Origin: Cellulosimicrobium terreum
GTDB taxonomy: Bacteria; Actinomycetota; Actinomycetes; Actinomycetales; Cellulomonadaceae
Direction of reading: 5' to 3'
Length of the DNA: 64,000 nucleotides
NCBI GenBank assembly: GCA_014803435.1
Contig: JACYFD010000001.1
Span: 248,001 to 312,000 of the forward strand
Shown here: piece by piece, positions 1-7,002 of the stretch
Numbering within the stretch: position 1 is the stretch's first letter
Layout: every line of letters begins with the position of its first letter
The notes under the pieces: generated by a model
Seen by the model: the letters and a program-made list of their open reading frames with translations, nothing else
Databases searched by the model: none
Told to the model about the DNA's origin: nothing
Made by a program: the position numbers and the translations under genes

Positions 1-561
1 GGTCGTGCCCGCCGCGGCGACGGACACCGAGATCGTGCCGGCCGGCAGGTCGAGGACGTCCTCGTCGGGGTTCTCCAGGCCGGTGATGACCGGGTCGTCG
101 CCCGCGAGGACGTCGACGGCAGGAGCCGCGGCCACGTGCCGCACGGTCAGCCGGCCCTCACCCGCGGCCGTCGGGGACATGTCGTTGGTGAAGAGCGTCG
201 CGGTGGGCGCTCCCTCGGCGTCCAGGTGCGCGACGGCGGTGTAGCTCCCACCCGCGTCGAGCGGGAGGTCGACCGGGCCGATGACGGGCTCGCTCGTGTC
301 GGTCGCGTCCGGCGCGGTGATGGCCACGGTGTACGTCCCGGCGGGCAGGTCGAGCGGTCCGGCCAGGTCGCCCGGCTGGAAGTCGTCGAGCGTGAGCTCG
401 TCGTCGACCCAGACGTCGACCGGCGTGTCCGGCACTCCGTGCAGGACGGAGAGCGACGCCCCGTCCTCGGTGTCGGCCGTGGCGGGGGCGACGAACGCTC
501 CCAGGGCGACGAGTCCGACGGCGCCCGCGAGCGCGGCGCTGCGTCGTGCGGTGCGGTGCAT
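1..561 (-). CDS. DUF4397-type exported protein, C-terminus cut by window edge
   Basis: Reading leftward from an ATG at 561 gives a signal peptide (basic start, hydrophobic core, cut near A-T-A-D around residue 30) followed by two successive beta-rich modules. Each has the DUF4397 pattern: 'LSVLHGVPDTPVDVWVDD', later 'LTVRHVAAAPAVDVLAGD', each followed by an L-P-A-G-T-Y/I turn. A good AGGAG lies just upstream of the start. DUF4397 domains occur in secreted or wall-bound proteins of actinobacteria, and their biochemical role is not established. About 187 codons are in the window and the 3' end is missing, so a C-terminal sorting signal or membrane anchor cannot be judged. It is divergent from the LacI-family gene. 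Confidence 0.8.
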   Translation of the reverse strand, partial: MHRTARRSAALAGAVGLVALGAFVAPATADTEDGASLSVLHGVPDTPVDVWVDDELTLDDFQPGDLAGPLDLPAGTYTVAITAPDATDTSEPVIGPVDLPLDAGGSYTAVAHLDAEGAPTATLFTNDMSPTAAGEGRLTVRHVAAAPAVDVLAGDDPVITGLENPDEDVLDLPAGTISVSVAAAGTT

Positions 562-662
562 GGTGGTTCTCCTCGGAAGGGTGGTGTCGGCGGGATCTGC
601 TGACACCGGTACTTCCGTGGCAGGCGGGGCTACGGATGCACCTGACGATGGATCAACCGCTG

Positions 663-673
663 CGAAAGTTGCG
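663..673. promoter_or_regulatory. Possible LacI-family operator upstream of the regulator gene
   Basis: CGAAAGTTGCG is a near-palindrome of the CGAAA-N-TTTCG type recognised by several actinobacterial LacI regulators of beta-glycoside and xylan genes. It sits between the divergent DUF4397 and LacI-type genes, about 55 bases before the LacI-type start, so autoregulation is plausible. A CTTTCCGC follows at 678 and may extend the symmetry. Assignment is by motif resemblance only. Confidence 0.4.
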
Positions 674-727
674 TTACCTTTCCGCGATCTAGACTCCGAT
701 CTGAACCGCGAACGTCGAAGGGGAAGC

Positions 728-1759
728 ATGGGCAAGGTGGCCGAGAGGGTGACTCTCGCGGAGATCGCGGGCCTCGCCGGCGTGTCGAGCGCGACGGTGT
801 CGAAGGTGCTCAACGGCAGGGACGGCGTCGGGCAGGCGGTGCGTGAACGGGTACTGGCCCTGCTCGACGAGCACGGGTACCGGCGTCGCGGCGGGGAGCG
901 TCGCAAGCCGGTCGGGCTGGTCGACCTGGTGATCCGCGACCTGTCGTCGCAGTGGGCGACGGAGCTCGTGCGCGGCGCCGAGGCGGAGGCCGCGCGGGCG
1001 GGTGCCGGGCTGGTCGTGACCGCGACCAACGGGCGGCGCGTCGGCAACCGGCACTGGTTCCAGCACCTCACCCAGCGCCGCACCGACGGGATCGTCATGG
1101 TCGTCTCGGAGCTGCACCCTGGCGCGGAGGACGAGCTGCGTCGCCTGAACACGCCCTTCGTCGTCGTCGACCCGGCGGGGATGGGCAACCCCGACCTCCC
1201 GACCGTCGCCGCGACCAACTGGGCCGGTGGCGTCGCCGCGACCGAGCACCTCCTGGGGCTGGGGCACACGCGCATCGGCATCATCACGGGACCGGCCGAC
1301 GTCGTGTGCGCGCGGGACCGCGTCGAGGGCTACCGCTCCGCGCTCCAACGTGCGGGACTGCCCGTGGACGAGTCCCTCGTGCGGTACGGCGACTTCCACG
1401 TCGGCGGCGGTCGACGTGGCGCAGCCGAGCTGCTCGCCCTCCCGGACCCGCCGACCGCGATCTTCGCCGGCTGCGACGAGCAGGCGAGCGGCGTCTACGA
1501 GGTCGCGCGCGAGCGCGGCCTGCGGGTCCCCGAGGACCTGAGTGTCGTCGGGTTCGACGACATCGCGCTGTGCCACTGGGTCTCGCCCAAGCTCACGACC
1601 GTGCGCCAGCCCCTGCACGAGATGGCGCGCGAGGCGACGCGCATGGTCCTCGACCTCGGTCGTGCCGACGGCGCGACCGCGACCCGCCTCGAGCTCGCGA
1701 CGAGCCTCGTCGTGCGGGAGTCGACCGCGCCGCCGCGGAAGGCCCCCGCACGAGGTTGA
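728..1759 (+). CDS. LacI-family transcriptional regulator
   Basis: A 343-residue repressor. An N-terminal LacI helix-turn-helix (about residues 7-55: T-L-A-E-I-A-G-L-A-G-V-S, then A-T-V-S-K-V-L-N-G) is followed by a periplasmic-binding-protein-like sugar-sensing domain to the end (about 62-335), including the family signature near the C-terminus with V-V-G-F-D-D-I and T-V-R-Q-P. The frame is open further upstream, but protein-like sequence and the helix-turn-helix begin only after the ATG at 728, which has a GAAGGGGA ribosome site. It is divergent from the exported DUF4397 gene, and no sugar-utilisation gene is adjacent, so the inducer cannot be named. XylR-like regulators of polysaccharide breakdown are the closest type. 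Confidence 0.88.
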   Translation: MGKVAERVTLAEIAGLAGVSSATVSKVLNGRDGVGQAVRERVLALLDEHGYRRRGGERRKPVGLVDLVIRDLSSQWATELVRGAEAEAARAGAGLVVTATNGRRVGNRHWFQHLTQRRTDGIVMVVSELHPGAEDELRRLNTPFVVVDPAGMGNPDLPTVAATNWAGGVAATEHLLGLGHTRIGIITGPADVVCARDRVEGYRSALQRAGLPVDESLVRYGDFHVGGGRRGAAELLALPDPPTAIFAGCDEQASGVYEVARERGLRVPEDLSVVGFDDIALCHWVSPKLTTVRQPLHEMAREATRMVLDLGRADGATATRLELATSLVVRESTAPPRKAPARG

Positions 1760-1775
1760 GTTGTGGACGGGTGGC

Positions 1776-2198
1776 TCAGCCGGCGCGCTCGGGGACGCCG
1801 AGCGAGGTGAGGAGTGCGACGACGCGGACGCGGATCTCGTCGCGGACGGTGCGGACGGCGTCGATGTCCAACCCCGCTGGGTCGTCGAGGACCCAGTCCT
1901 CGTACCGCGTGCCCGGGTAGAAGGGGCAGGCGTCGCCGCAGCCCATGGTGACGACGACGTCGGAGGCCTGGACGGCCTCGGGTGTCAGGACCTTGGGCTG
2001 CTGGTCGGTGAGGTCGATCCCGACCTCGCGCATGGCCTCGACCGCGACCGGGTTGATCCGATCAGCGGGTACGGACCCGGCGGAGCGGACCTCGACCGCG
2101 CCGGCGCCGAGGTCGCGCAGGAAGCCCGCGGCCATCTGGGAGCGCCCGGCGTTGTGCACGCAGACGAACAGGACGCTCGGACGCGCCGCACCGGTCAC
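1776..2198 (-). CDS. arsC: Arsenate reductase / arsenate-mycothiol transferase, LMW-PTP fold
   Basis: A 140-residue protein of the low-molecular-weight protein tyrosine phosphatase fold. The oxyanion loop C-V-H-N-A-G-R-S lies at residues 13-20 (catalytic Cys13, Arg19). A second cysteine motif, M-G-C-G-D-A-C-P, is followed by Y-E-D-W-V-L-D-D-P-A-G, the pattern of actinobacterial arsenate reductases that use mycothiol and mycoredoxin. It would convert arsenate to arsenite in the cytoplasm. The GTG start overlaps the arsR stop in a GTGA, so the two are translationally coupled. No arsenite pump lies in this operon; an ArsB-like permease is about 39 kb away. Confidence 0.9.
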   Translation of the reverse strand: MTGAARPSVLFVCVHNAGRSQMAAGFLRDLGAGAVEVRSAGSVPADRINPVAVEAMREVGIDLTDQQPKVLTPEAVQASDVVVTMGCGDACPFYPGTRYEDWVLDDPAGLDIDAVRTVRDEIRVRVVALLTSLGVPERAG

Positions 2199-2569
2199 CG
2201 TGCAGCTGCCGGGGTGTCGGCGAGGACGGCCCGCACCGCGCCGTCGACGAGGTCGCGTGCGCCCGGTGCGACCGCGAAGTACGCCCACTTCCCGCGCTGC
2301 TCGCGCGTGACCAGACCGGCCCGGACGAGCGTGGTCATGTGGTGCGACACGGTGGGCTGGGACAGGCCGACGGGGTCGGTCAGGTCGCAGATGCACGCCT
2401 CTCTCTCGGCCCGGGACGCGACGATCGACAGCAGCCGCAGTCGCGCCGGGTCTGACAGGGCCTTGAAGGTGGCCGCGACGTCGCGCGCGGCCTCGGCATC
2501 GAGACCTCCGACGTCGTCCGGTCCGCGGCAGGCGGTACTCGTCGACGCGAGGGGGAGCAGGGTCACCAT
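2195..2569 (-). CDS. arsR: ArsR/SmtB-family arsenite-responsive repressor
   Basis: A 124-residue winged-helix repressor with the ArsR sequence pattern: F-K-A-L-S-D-P-A-R-L-R-L-L, then A-C-I-C-D-L-T (a CxC pair at the start of the recognition region, the usual arsenite site), then Q-P-T-V-S-H-H-M. An additional Cys lies in the N-terminal tail. The frame is open further upstream, but the ATG at 2569 gives normal family length and leaves room for the divergent promoter. It heads the arsR-arsC operon and is divergent from arsM, with a perfect inverted repeat between them. Expected to release DNA when arsenite binds. Confidence 0.9.
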   Translation of the reverse strand: MVTLLPLASTSTACRGPDDVGGLDAEAARDVAATFKALSDPARLRLLSIVASRAEREACICDLTDPVGLSQPTVSHHMTTLVRAGLVTREQRGKWAYFAVAPGARDLVDGAVRAVLADTPAAAR

Positions 2570-2598
2570 GTGCCCATCGTCGCACACGTATTGACAAG

Positions 2599-2632
2599 CG
2601 TCGATGCGTCGTTCAGAGTCCTCGCATCGACG
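2599..2632. promoter_or_regulatory. Inverted repeat in the arsR/arsM divergent promoter region
   Basis: CGTCGATGCG at 2599-2608 is repeated as its exact complement CGCATCGACG at 2623-2632, with 14 bases between. It lies between the divergent arsR and arsM starts (2569 and 2658), beside a TTGACA at 2591-2596. This is where an ArsR dimer controlling both directions would be expected; binding is inferred. Confidence 0.6.
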
Positions 2633-2657
2633 TTCATCTATGCGAAGGAGCGGGATC

Positions 2658-3437
2658 ATGGCTGTCGGAGACATGGTGCGTGAGCAGGTCCGGGCGAGGT
2701 ACGCCGAGGCGGCCGGGGTGGCGGCAGCAGGGGGGCGTGCGGAGGGCGGTTGCTGCGCGACGTCGTCGTCGTGCTGCGGCCCGGACGCGCAGGCGCCGAT
2801 CTTCGGGTCCGGGCTCTACGACGCGCGGCAGGTCACGGCCCTGCCGCAGACCGCGGTCCTCGCGAGCATGGGGTGCGGCAACCCGACGGCGGTCGCCGAG
2901 CTGCGCGAAGGGGAGCGGGTCCTCGACCTCGGCTCCGGGGGCGGGATCGACGTGCTGCTGTCCGCGCGCCGCGTCGGACCGACCGGGTTCGCCTACGGCG
3001 TCGACATGACCACAGAGATGCTCGAGCTGGCGCGCGCTGCCGCCGCCGAGGCCGGTGCGACGAACGTCGAGTTCCGCCAGGGCGCGATCGAGGAGCTGCC
3101 CCTCGCCGACGGGAGCGTCGACGTGGTCATCTCCAACTGCGTCGTCAACCTCTCGACCGACAAGCCGGCGGTCCTCGCAGAGATGTACCGGGTGCTCGCG
3201 CCGGGCGGGCGCGTCGGCGTGTCGGACGTCGTGGCGGAGGACCACCTCACCGCGGCCGACCGCGCCGAACGCGGCAGCCACGTCGGCTGCGTCGCGGGCG
3301 CACTGTCCCGTGCCGAGTACCTCGCCGGCCTGACCGCGGCCGGGTTCGTCGACGTCGAGGTCGCGTTCACCCACGAGGTGACGGACGCCATGCACGGGGC
3401 GATCGTGCGCGCCACCAAGCCGAGGGCGTCCGCGTAG
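2658..3437 (+). CDS. arsM: Arsenite S-adenosylmethionine methyltransferase
   Basis: A 259-residue class I methyltransferase. An N-terminal cysteine-rich patch (G-C-C-A-T-S-S-S-C-C-G) is followed by the SAM-binding loop V-L-D-L-G-S-G-G-G. Then come the ArsM signatures S-N-C-V-V-N-L-S-T-D-K and, further on, H-V-G-C-V-A-G-A-L, which place the conserved arsenic-binding cysteines. It methylates arsenite to mono-, di- and trimethyl products that are volatile or exported. The ATG at 2658 has AAGGAG seven bases ahead and follows the ars inverted repeat. With arsC it makes a reduce-then-methylate detoxification set. Divergent from arsR and probably controlled by it. Confidence 0.92.
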   Translation: MAVGDMVREQVRARYAEAAGVAAAGGRAEGGCCATSSSCCGPDAQAPIFGSGLYDARQVTALPQTAVLASMGCGNPTAVAELREGERVLDLGSGGGIDVLLSARRVGPTGFAYGVDMTTEMLELARAAAAEAGATNVEFRQGAIEELPLADGSVDVVISNCVVNLSTDKPAVLAEMYRVLAPGGRVGVSDVVAEDHLTAADRAERGSHVGCVAGALSRAEYLAGLTAAGFVDVEVAFTHEVTDAMHGAIVRATKPRASA

Positions 3438-3443
3438 CCCGGC

Positions 3444-3643
3444 GGTGCGGGAGCCGTGACCAGGGTGCCGACGCGTCGCCGGGTGGTGACCAGCCCGGCG
3501 GCCTCGAGGTCGCGGTAGGTGCGCGCGACGGTGCCGGGCGCGATGCCGAGGTCGTTCGCCAGCGCGCGGACCGTGGGCAGCCGCAGCCCGTCCGCGAGCT
3601 CCCCTGCCGTGATCAGGGCCGACCCGATGCCTCTATGGTCCGG
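3444..3643 (-). pseudogene. Remnant of a YtrA-type GntR regulator
   Basis: On the minus strand this stretch encodes a recognisable GntR winged-helix segment: G-L-R-L-P-T-V-R-A-L-A-N-D-L-G, then A-P-G-T-V-A-R-T-Y-R-D-L-E-A-A-G-L-V, then R-V-G-T-L-V. The N-terminal part normally present (Y-x-Q-I-x-x-Q-I) is missing. An in-frame stop lies just upstream (around 3644-3646) and no ATG, GTG or TTG precedes the helix-turn-helix in frame. The frame then runs into the antisense of arsM. I read it as a decayed fragment of a small YtrA-like regulator. Confidence 0.6.
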
Positions 3644-3683
3644 TCACGCGCGTCCGGTCAAGTCAGCGCCTAGACTCGACGGA

Positions 3684-3745
3684 CGGCGATGGATCCCGCC
3701 TGAGCGCTACCGCTCGAACCGCCGCCCGGCTGATGGTTCCTGTCT
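3684..3745 (+). promoter_or_regulatory. Fluoride riboswitch (crcB motif)
   Basis: The stretch matches the fluoride-sensing aptamer: GGCG-ATG (3685-3691) and closing CGCC (3697-3700) form P1 with an eight-base loop. GGC-TGATGG-TTCC at 3728-3740 matches the conserved GCUGAUGG plus the pseudoknot strand. GGATCC at 3691-3696 can pair with GGTTCC at 3735-3740 except for one U-U mismatch. An extra perfect hairpin (GAGCG 3702-3706 with CGCTC 3711-3715) lies in the middle. A TAGACT -10-like box at 3671-3676 sits just upstream. It precedes a stress protein and two CrcB genes, exactly the expected regulon. Confidence 0.82.
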
Positions 3746-3757
3746 CGTCGCTCGTCG

Positions 3758-3777
3758 GCGGGCAGGACGCTGCCCGC
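3758..3777 (+). promoter_or_regulatory. Expression-platform hairpin of the fluoride riboswitch
   Basis: GCGGGCAG, loop GACG, CTGCCCGC: a perfect 8-bp stem immediately before the GGAAGG ribosome site (3778-3783) of the universal stress gene. It follows the aptamer by about 12 bases and could act as an attenuator or control access to the ribosome site. No U-run follows, so a translational mechanism is at least as likely as termination. Confidence 0.55.
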
Positions 3778-3792
3778 GGAAGGTGGTCCGCC

Positions 3793-4362
3793 ATGGGCTC
3801 CAGGCCCGTCCCGCAGCCGGCCCTCGATCGGATGGTGCCGTTCGCGGCGCACCCCGTCGTCGTCGGCGTCCATCCCGGCCAGGACCCGCTCGTCGTCCGC
3901 ACGGCCGCGTCGCTGGCGCTCGCGGTCGGCTCCGGGCTGCACCTCGCGTACGCGGACACGTCCCGGTACGTCGTGGAGGAGGGGGCGGGCGGGGCGGTCG
4001 TCCACGCGCCGATCGAGCCCGACGCCGCCGACGACGCATGGCAGGACACGTTCGACGCGCTGCGGGCAGAGGTCGGCGCAGCTTTCGGCGGGGACGGCGG
4101 CGGGGGTGGCGGTAGCGCGCCGGCCTGGGAACTGCACTACCTCGCCGGGCGCCCCGACCGCGCCCTGACGCACCTCGCGCGTGCCGTCGACGCCGCGGTG
4201 ATCGTCGTCGGGACGCGTGCACCCGGCGCCAGTGCGCGGCTGCGCGAGGCCATGGAGGGCTCGGTCGCGGCGCACCTTGCGCACCACCAGCACCGGCCGG
4301 TGCTCACGGTGCCGCTCGCGGTCGTGGACTGGAAGGAGCTGCGGGCGCCGTGGGCCGGCTGA
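3793..4362 (+). CDS. Universal stress protein (UspA) domain protein in the fluoride operon
   Basis: A 189-residue single USP domain: P-V-V-V-G-V-H near residue 20, and the late nucleotide-binding-type segment A-A-V-I-V-V-G-T-R followed by G-S-V-A-A-H-L-A-H-H-Q-H-R-P-V-L-T-V-P. A glycine-rich insert lies at about residues 98-106. The ATG at 3793 follows a GGAAGG site; a second ATG at 3832 is possible. It is the first gene after a fluoride riboswitch and overlaps the first crcB gene by 13 bases, so it should be induced by fluoride. Its role in fluoride tolerance is unknown. Confidence is good for the fold. Confidence 0.82.
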   Translation: MGSRPVPQPALDRMVPFAAHPVVVGVHPGQDPLVVRTAASLALAVGSGLHLAYADTSRYVVEEGAGGAVVHAPIEPDAADDAWQDTFDALRAEVGAAFGGDGGGGGGSAPAWELHYLAGRPDRALTHLARAVDAAVIVVGTRAPGASARLREAMEGSVAAHLAHHQHRPVLTVPLAVVDWKELRAPWAG

Positions 4363-4817
4363 ACCCGGGCCCGCGCCGTCGTCCACCGCTGGTCGCCCTC
4401 GCGGGGATCGTCGCGCTCGGCGGCGCGGTCGGCACGACGGCGCGTGCCCTCCTCGAGCACGTGTTCGCCCCGGTCCCGGGGTCGTGGCCGTGGACGACGT
4501 TCGCCATCAACGTGGTCGGGTCGTTCGTCCTCGGCGTGCTGCTCGAGACGCTCGTGCGCTCGGGGCCGGACGAGGGCCGTCGACGGACCGTGCGCCTCGG
4601 GTGCGGGACCGGCGTCCTCGGGGGGTTCACGACGTACAGCACGTTCGCGGTCGAGGCCGAGCGCCTGCTCACGGGCGGGCACGCGGCGCTCGGCGTCGCG
4701 TACGCGCTGGTGAGCGTCGTCGTGGGGATCGTCGCCGCGTGCGCGGGCATCGTGCTCGCCGGCGCGTGGGCCCGACGACGCCGGGCGGGCCGGGCGGGGC
4801 AGGAGGCGGGAGCATGA
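4350..4817 (+). CDS. crcB: Fluoride channel subunit CrcB/Fluc (first of pair)
   Basis: A 155-residue, four-helix membrane protein. Motifs of the family are visible: G-G-A-V-G-T-T-A-R near the start, T-F-A-I-N-V-V-G-S-F in TM2, and G-V-L-G-G-F-T-T-Y-S-T-F in TM3, which carries the Phe-box/Na+-site region. A longer basic tail (A-R-R-R-R-A-G-R-A-G) follows TM4. The GTG start lies inside the end of the USP gene, and the stop overlaps the second crcB in ATGA. Paired adjacent genes typically make a heterodimeric fluoride-specific channel in the cytoplasmic membrane, exporting F- that has entered as HF. Confidence 0.92.
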   Translation: MGRLNPGPRRRPPLVALAGIVALGGAVGTTARALLEHVFAPVPGSWPWTTFAINVVGSFVLGVLLETLVRSGPDEGRRRTVRLGCGTGVLGGFTTYSTFAVEAERLLTGGHAALGVAYALVSVVVGIVAACAGIVLAGAWARRRRAGRAGQEAGA

Positions 4818-5197
4818 CGGGCCCGGACTGGGTGATCGTCGCGGTGGCGGGCGGGCTCGGTGCAGCCGCGCGCTTCGTCGTCGACACGCTCGTCGCGCGG
4901 CACAACCGCCTCTCGACACCGCTCGGGACCCTCGTCGTCAACGTCGGCGCGTGCCTCCTGCTCGGCCTGGTCACGGGGTGGGGCCTGAACCATGGGAGCG
5001 CCGGCTCGTCCGCCGGCGCGGTCGTGGCCGTGCTCGGCACCGGGTTCCTCGGCGGCTACTCGACGTTCAGCACCGCGAGCGTCGAGGCGGCGCGACTGCT
5101 GCTCGCCGGTCGCGGGATCGCGGCGATCCTGCACGCGGGAGGCATGCTCGTCGCCGGGATCCTCGCGGCCGCGCTCGGCATCGCTCTCACCGCCTGA
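4814..5197 (+). CDS. crcB: Fluoride channel subunit CrcB/Fluc (second of pair)
   Basis: A 127-residue partner subunit with the same four-helix plan: G-G-L-G-A-A-A-R-F at residues 14-22, G-T-L-V-V-N-V-G-A in TM2 and G-T-G-F-L-G-G-Y-S-T-F-S-T-A-S in TM3. The conserved Arg, Asn and Phe-box positions are all present. It starts in ATGA overlap with the first subunit, and its stop codon lies inside a terminator stem. Nothing unusual in length. Divergence between the two copies fits obligate hetero-oligomerisation. Confidence 0.92.
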   Translation: MTGPDWVIVAVAGGLGAAARFVVDTLVARHNRLSTPLGTLVVNVGACLLLGLVTGWGLNHGSAGSSAGAVVAVLGTGFLGGYSTFSTASVEAARLLLAGRGIAAILHAGGMLVAGILAAALGIALTA

Positions 5198-5211
5198 GGG
5201 TCCTCAGGCGG
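5190..5211 (+). terminator. Terminator of the fluoride operon
   Basis: CCGCCTGAGG at 5190-5199 and CCTCAGGCGG at 5202-5211 form a perfect 10-bp stem with a two-base nominal loop. The crcB stop codon lies inside the left arm. No U-tract follows, as is common in GC-rich actinobacteria. Confidence 0.65.
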
Positions 5212-5336
5212 TGCGGGCCGCGTGGTGTCGCGGCGCTGAGGTGACCGGCGCGTCGGAGTAGGCGGTCGCCCGATCCGCGGGGCGCGACCTCAGGGGCAGC
5301 GTGGGTGGTGCACGTCCGCAGAGAGAGGTCGCCACC

Positions 5337-5819
5337 ATGTCGAGGTCCGTCTTCAGGTCGAGGTCCACCACCGTCCGTCCGCTGCGGTACGCCGCGGTGC
5401 CGTTGCTGCTCGTGACGGCAGCGCTGGCGTCGTGCCACGTCGACCCGACGTCGCTGGACGAGTCCGTCGCCGACGTCACCTACCTCGGCATGCCCGTCGG
5501 GACCGGGGCGCTGCGCCCGCCCGTCGACCCGGAGCAGCACGGCATCGGGTACGCCCGCGGGGCGGAGGCGCAGACGGTCTACGTCGTGACCGTGGGCTCA
5601 CGCTCGTGCCCGCTGACGCCCGTCGACGTCGAGTGGGACGCAGCCGATCGCACGCTCGAGTTCCGGTTCGGGCGGCGCCCGACGACGGACGAGCGGCCGT
5701 GCACTGTCGACGTCGTGCCGTCGACGAGCGTCGTGCACGTGCCCGGCCTGCCCGACGACGAGCCGGTCACCGTCCGCACGGGAGCGGGCGCCGAGGTGGT
5801 CCTCCCCGCCGCCCGCTGA
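5337..5819 (+). CDS. Putative lipoprotein of unknown function
   Basis: A 160-residue protein with a basic N-terminus (R-S-R-S-T-T-V-R), a hydrophobic segment and a lipobox L-A-S-C at about residue 36. It should be lipidated and held on the outer face of the membrane. The mature part has two more cysteines (R-S-C-P-L and R-P-C-T-V), which could form one disulfide, and is beta-rich; I recognise no family. The start at 5337 follows AGAGAGGTCGCCACC. It converges on the GAPDH gene with only eight bases between stops and belongs to no obvious operon. Confidence 0.7.
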   Translation: MSRSVFRSRSTTVRPLRYAAVPLLLVTAALASCHVDPTSLDESVADVTYLGMPVGTGALRPPVDPEQHGIGYARGAEAQTVYVVTVGSRSCPLTPVDVEWDAADRTLEFRFGRRPTTDERPCTVDVVPSTSVVHVPGLPDDEPVTVRTGAGAEVVLPAAR

Positions 5820-5827
5820 CCGCGTCC

Positions 5828-6844
5828 TCAGTCGCGCGCGAGGAGCTCGAGCGTGTCGATCACACGGTTCGAGAAGCCCCACTCGTTGTCGTACCAGGCG
5901 ACGACCTTGACGTGCCTGCCGTCCACGCGGGTCAGCTCGGCGTCGAAGATCGCCGATGCGGGCCGGCCGGTGATGTCGCTGGAGACCAGGGGCTCGTCGG
6001 CGTAGTCGAGGATGCCCTGCAGAGCGCCGTCGGCTGCGGCGCGGTACGCCGCGAGGACGTCGTCGCGTGAGACCTCGCGGGCCACCGTCGTGTTGAGCTC
6101 GACGAGCGAGCCCACGGGGACGGGCACGCGGATCGAGTCGCCGGACAGCTTGCCCGCGAGTCCCGGCAGCACGAGGCCGATGGCCTTCGCGGCACCGGTC
6201 GTGGTCGGCACGATGTTGACGGCGGCGGCGCGGGCCCGGCGCAGGTCGCGGTGCGGGCCGTCCTGCAGGTTCTGTTCCTGGGTGTAGGCGTGGACGGTCG
6301 TCATGAACCCGTGCTCGATGCCGGCCAGGTCGTCCAGCACGGCGGCGAGCGGGGCGAGCGCGTTGGTGGTGCACGACGCGTTCGAGACGATCACGTGCTC
6401 CGCCGGGTCGTAGGCGTCCGTGTTCACGCCGTAGGCGAGCGTGACGTCGGCGCCCGCGGCGGGGGCGCTGACCAGCACGCGCCGTGCCCCGGCGTCGAGG
6501 TGGGCGCGCGCGGCGTCGGCCGAGGTGAACCGGCCCGTGGACTCGAGCACGATGTCGACGCCGAGGTCCGCCCACGGCAGGGCGGCAGGGTCGCGCTCGG
6601 CGAGGACCGCGATGCGACGCCCGTCGACCACCAAGGCGTCGCCGTCGACGTCGACCGGTCGGCCGAGCGGGCCGAGCGCGCTGTCGTACCGCAGCAGGTG
6701 CGCGAGGGCGTCCGGGGCCGTGAGGTCGTTGATCGCGACGACCTCGAGGTCGCTGTCGCGCTCGAGCAGGGCGCGAAGGGTGTTGCGGCCGATGCGGCCG
6801 AAGCCGTTGATCGCGATGCGTGTCGTGCGAGTGGTGTCCGTCAT
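5828..6844 (-). CDS. gap: Glyceraldehyde-3-phosphate dehydrogenase, type I
   Basis: A 338-residue glycolytic enzyme converting glyceraldehyde-3-phosphate, phosphate and NAD+ to 1,3-bisphosphoglycerate. I see I-N-G-F-G-R-I-G-R-N at the N-terminus (NAD-binding loop), the catalytic S-N-A-S-C-T-T-N, and W-Y-D-N-E-W-G-F-S at the C-terminal end. AAAGGA precedes the ATG. In actinobacteria the main copy usually lies with pgk and tpi. This one stands alone between a lipoprotein and an oxidoreductase, so it may be a second isozyme, for example for gluconeogenesis or stress. That is inference. Confidence 0.93.
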   Translation of the reverse strand: MTDTTRTTRIAINGFGRIGRNTLRALLERDSDLEVVAINDLTAPDALAHLLRYDSALGPLGRPVDVDGDALVVDGRRIAVLAERDPAALPWADLGVDIVLESTGRFTSADAARAHLDAGARRVLVSAPAAGADVTLAYGVNTDAYDPAEHVIVSNASCTTNALAPLAAVLDDLAGIEHGFMTTVHAYTQEQNLQDGPHRDLRRARAAAVNIVPTTTGAAKAIGLVLPGLAGKLSGDSIRVPVPVGSLVELNTTVAREVSRDDVLAAYRAAADGALQGILDYADEPLVSSDITGRPASAIFDAELTRVDGRHVKVVAWYDNEWGFSNRVIDTLELLARD

Positions 6845-7002
6845 GAGGCGTCCTTTCGTCGCCTCCATGCTCGGCGGCGCCGTGGTTCTCCGACAGTGGC
6901 TCGGAAGCCACGGTGCGCAAGGAAGCCGCCAGACGTGACGCCATCGATCGCAAGGATCTCGCCAAGTCCACCGCTTCACCGGCGGATGACACAGGCGTCT
7001 TG

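Noticed and set aside
281-727. Open frame in front of the LacI-family gene that would add 149 residues
   Set aside because: The added sequence is low-complexity antisense of the exported protein gene and has no domain; the helix-turn-helix starts right after the ATG at 728.
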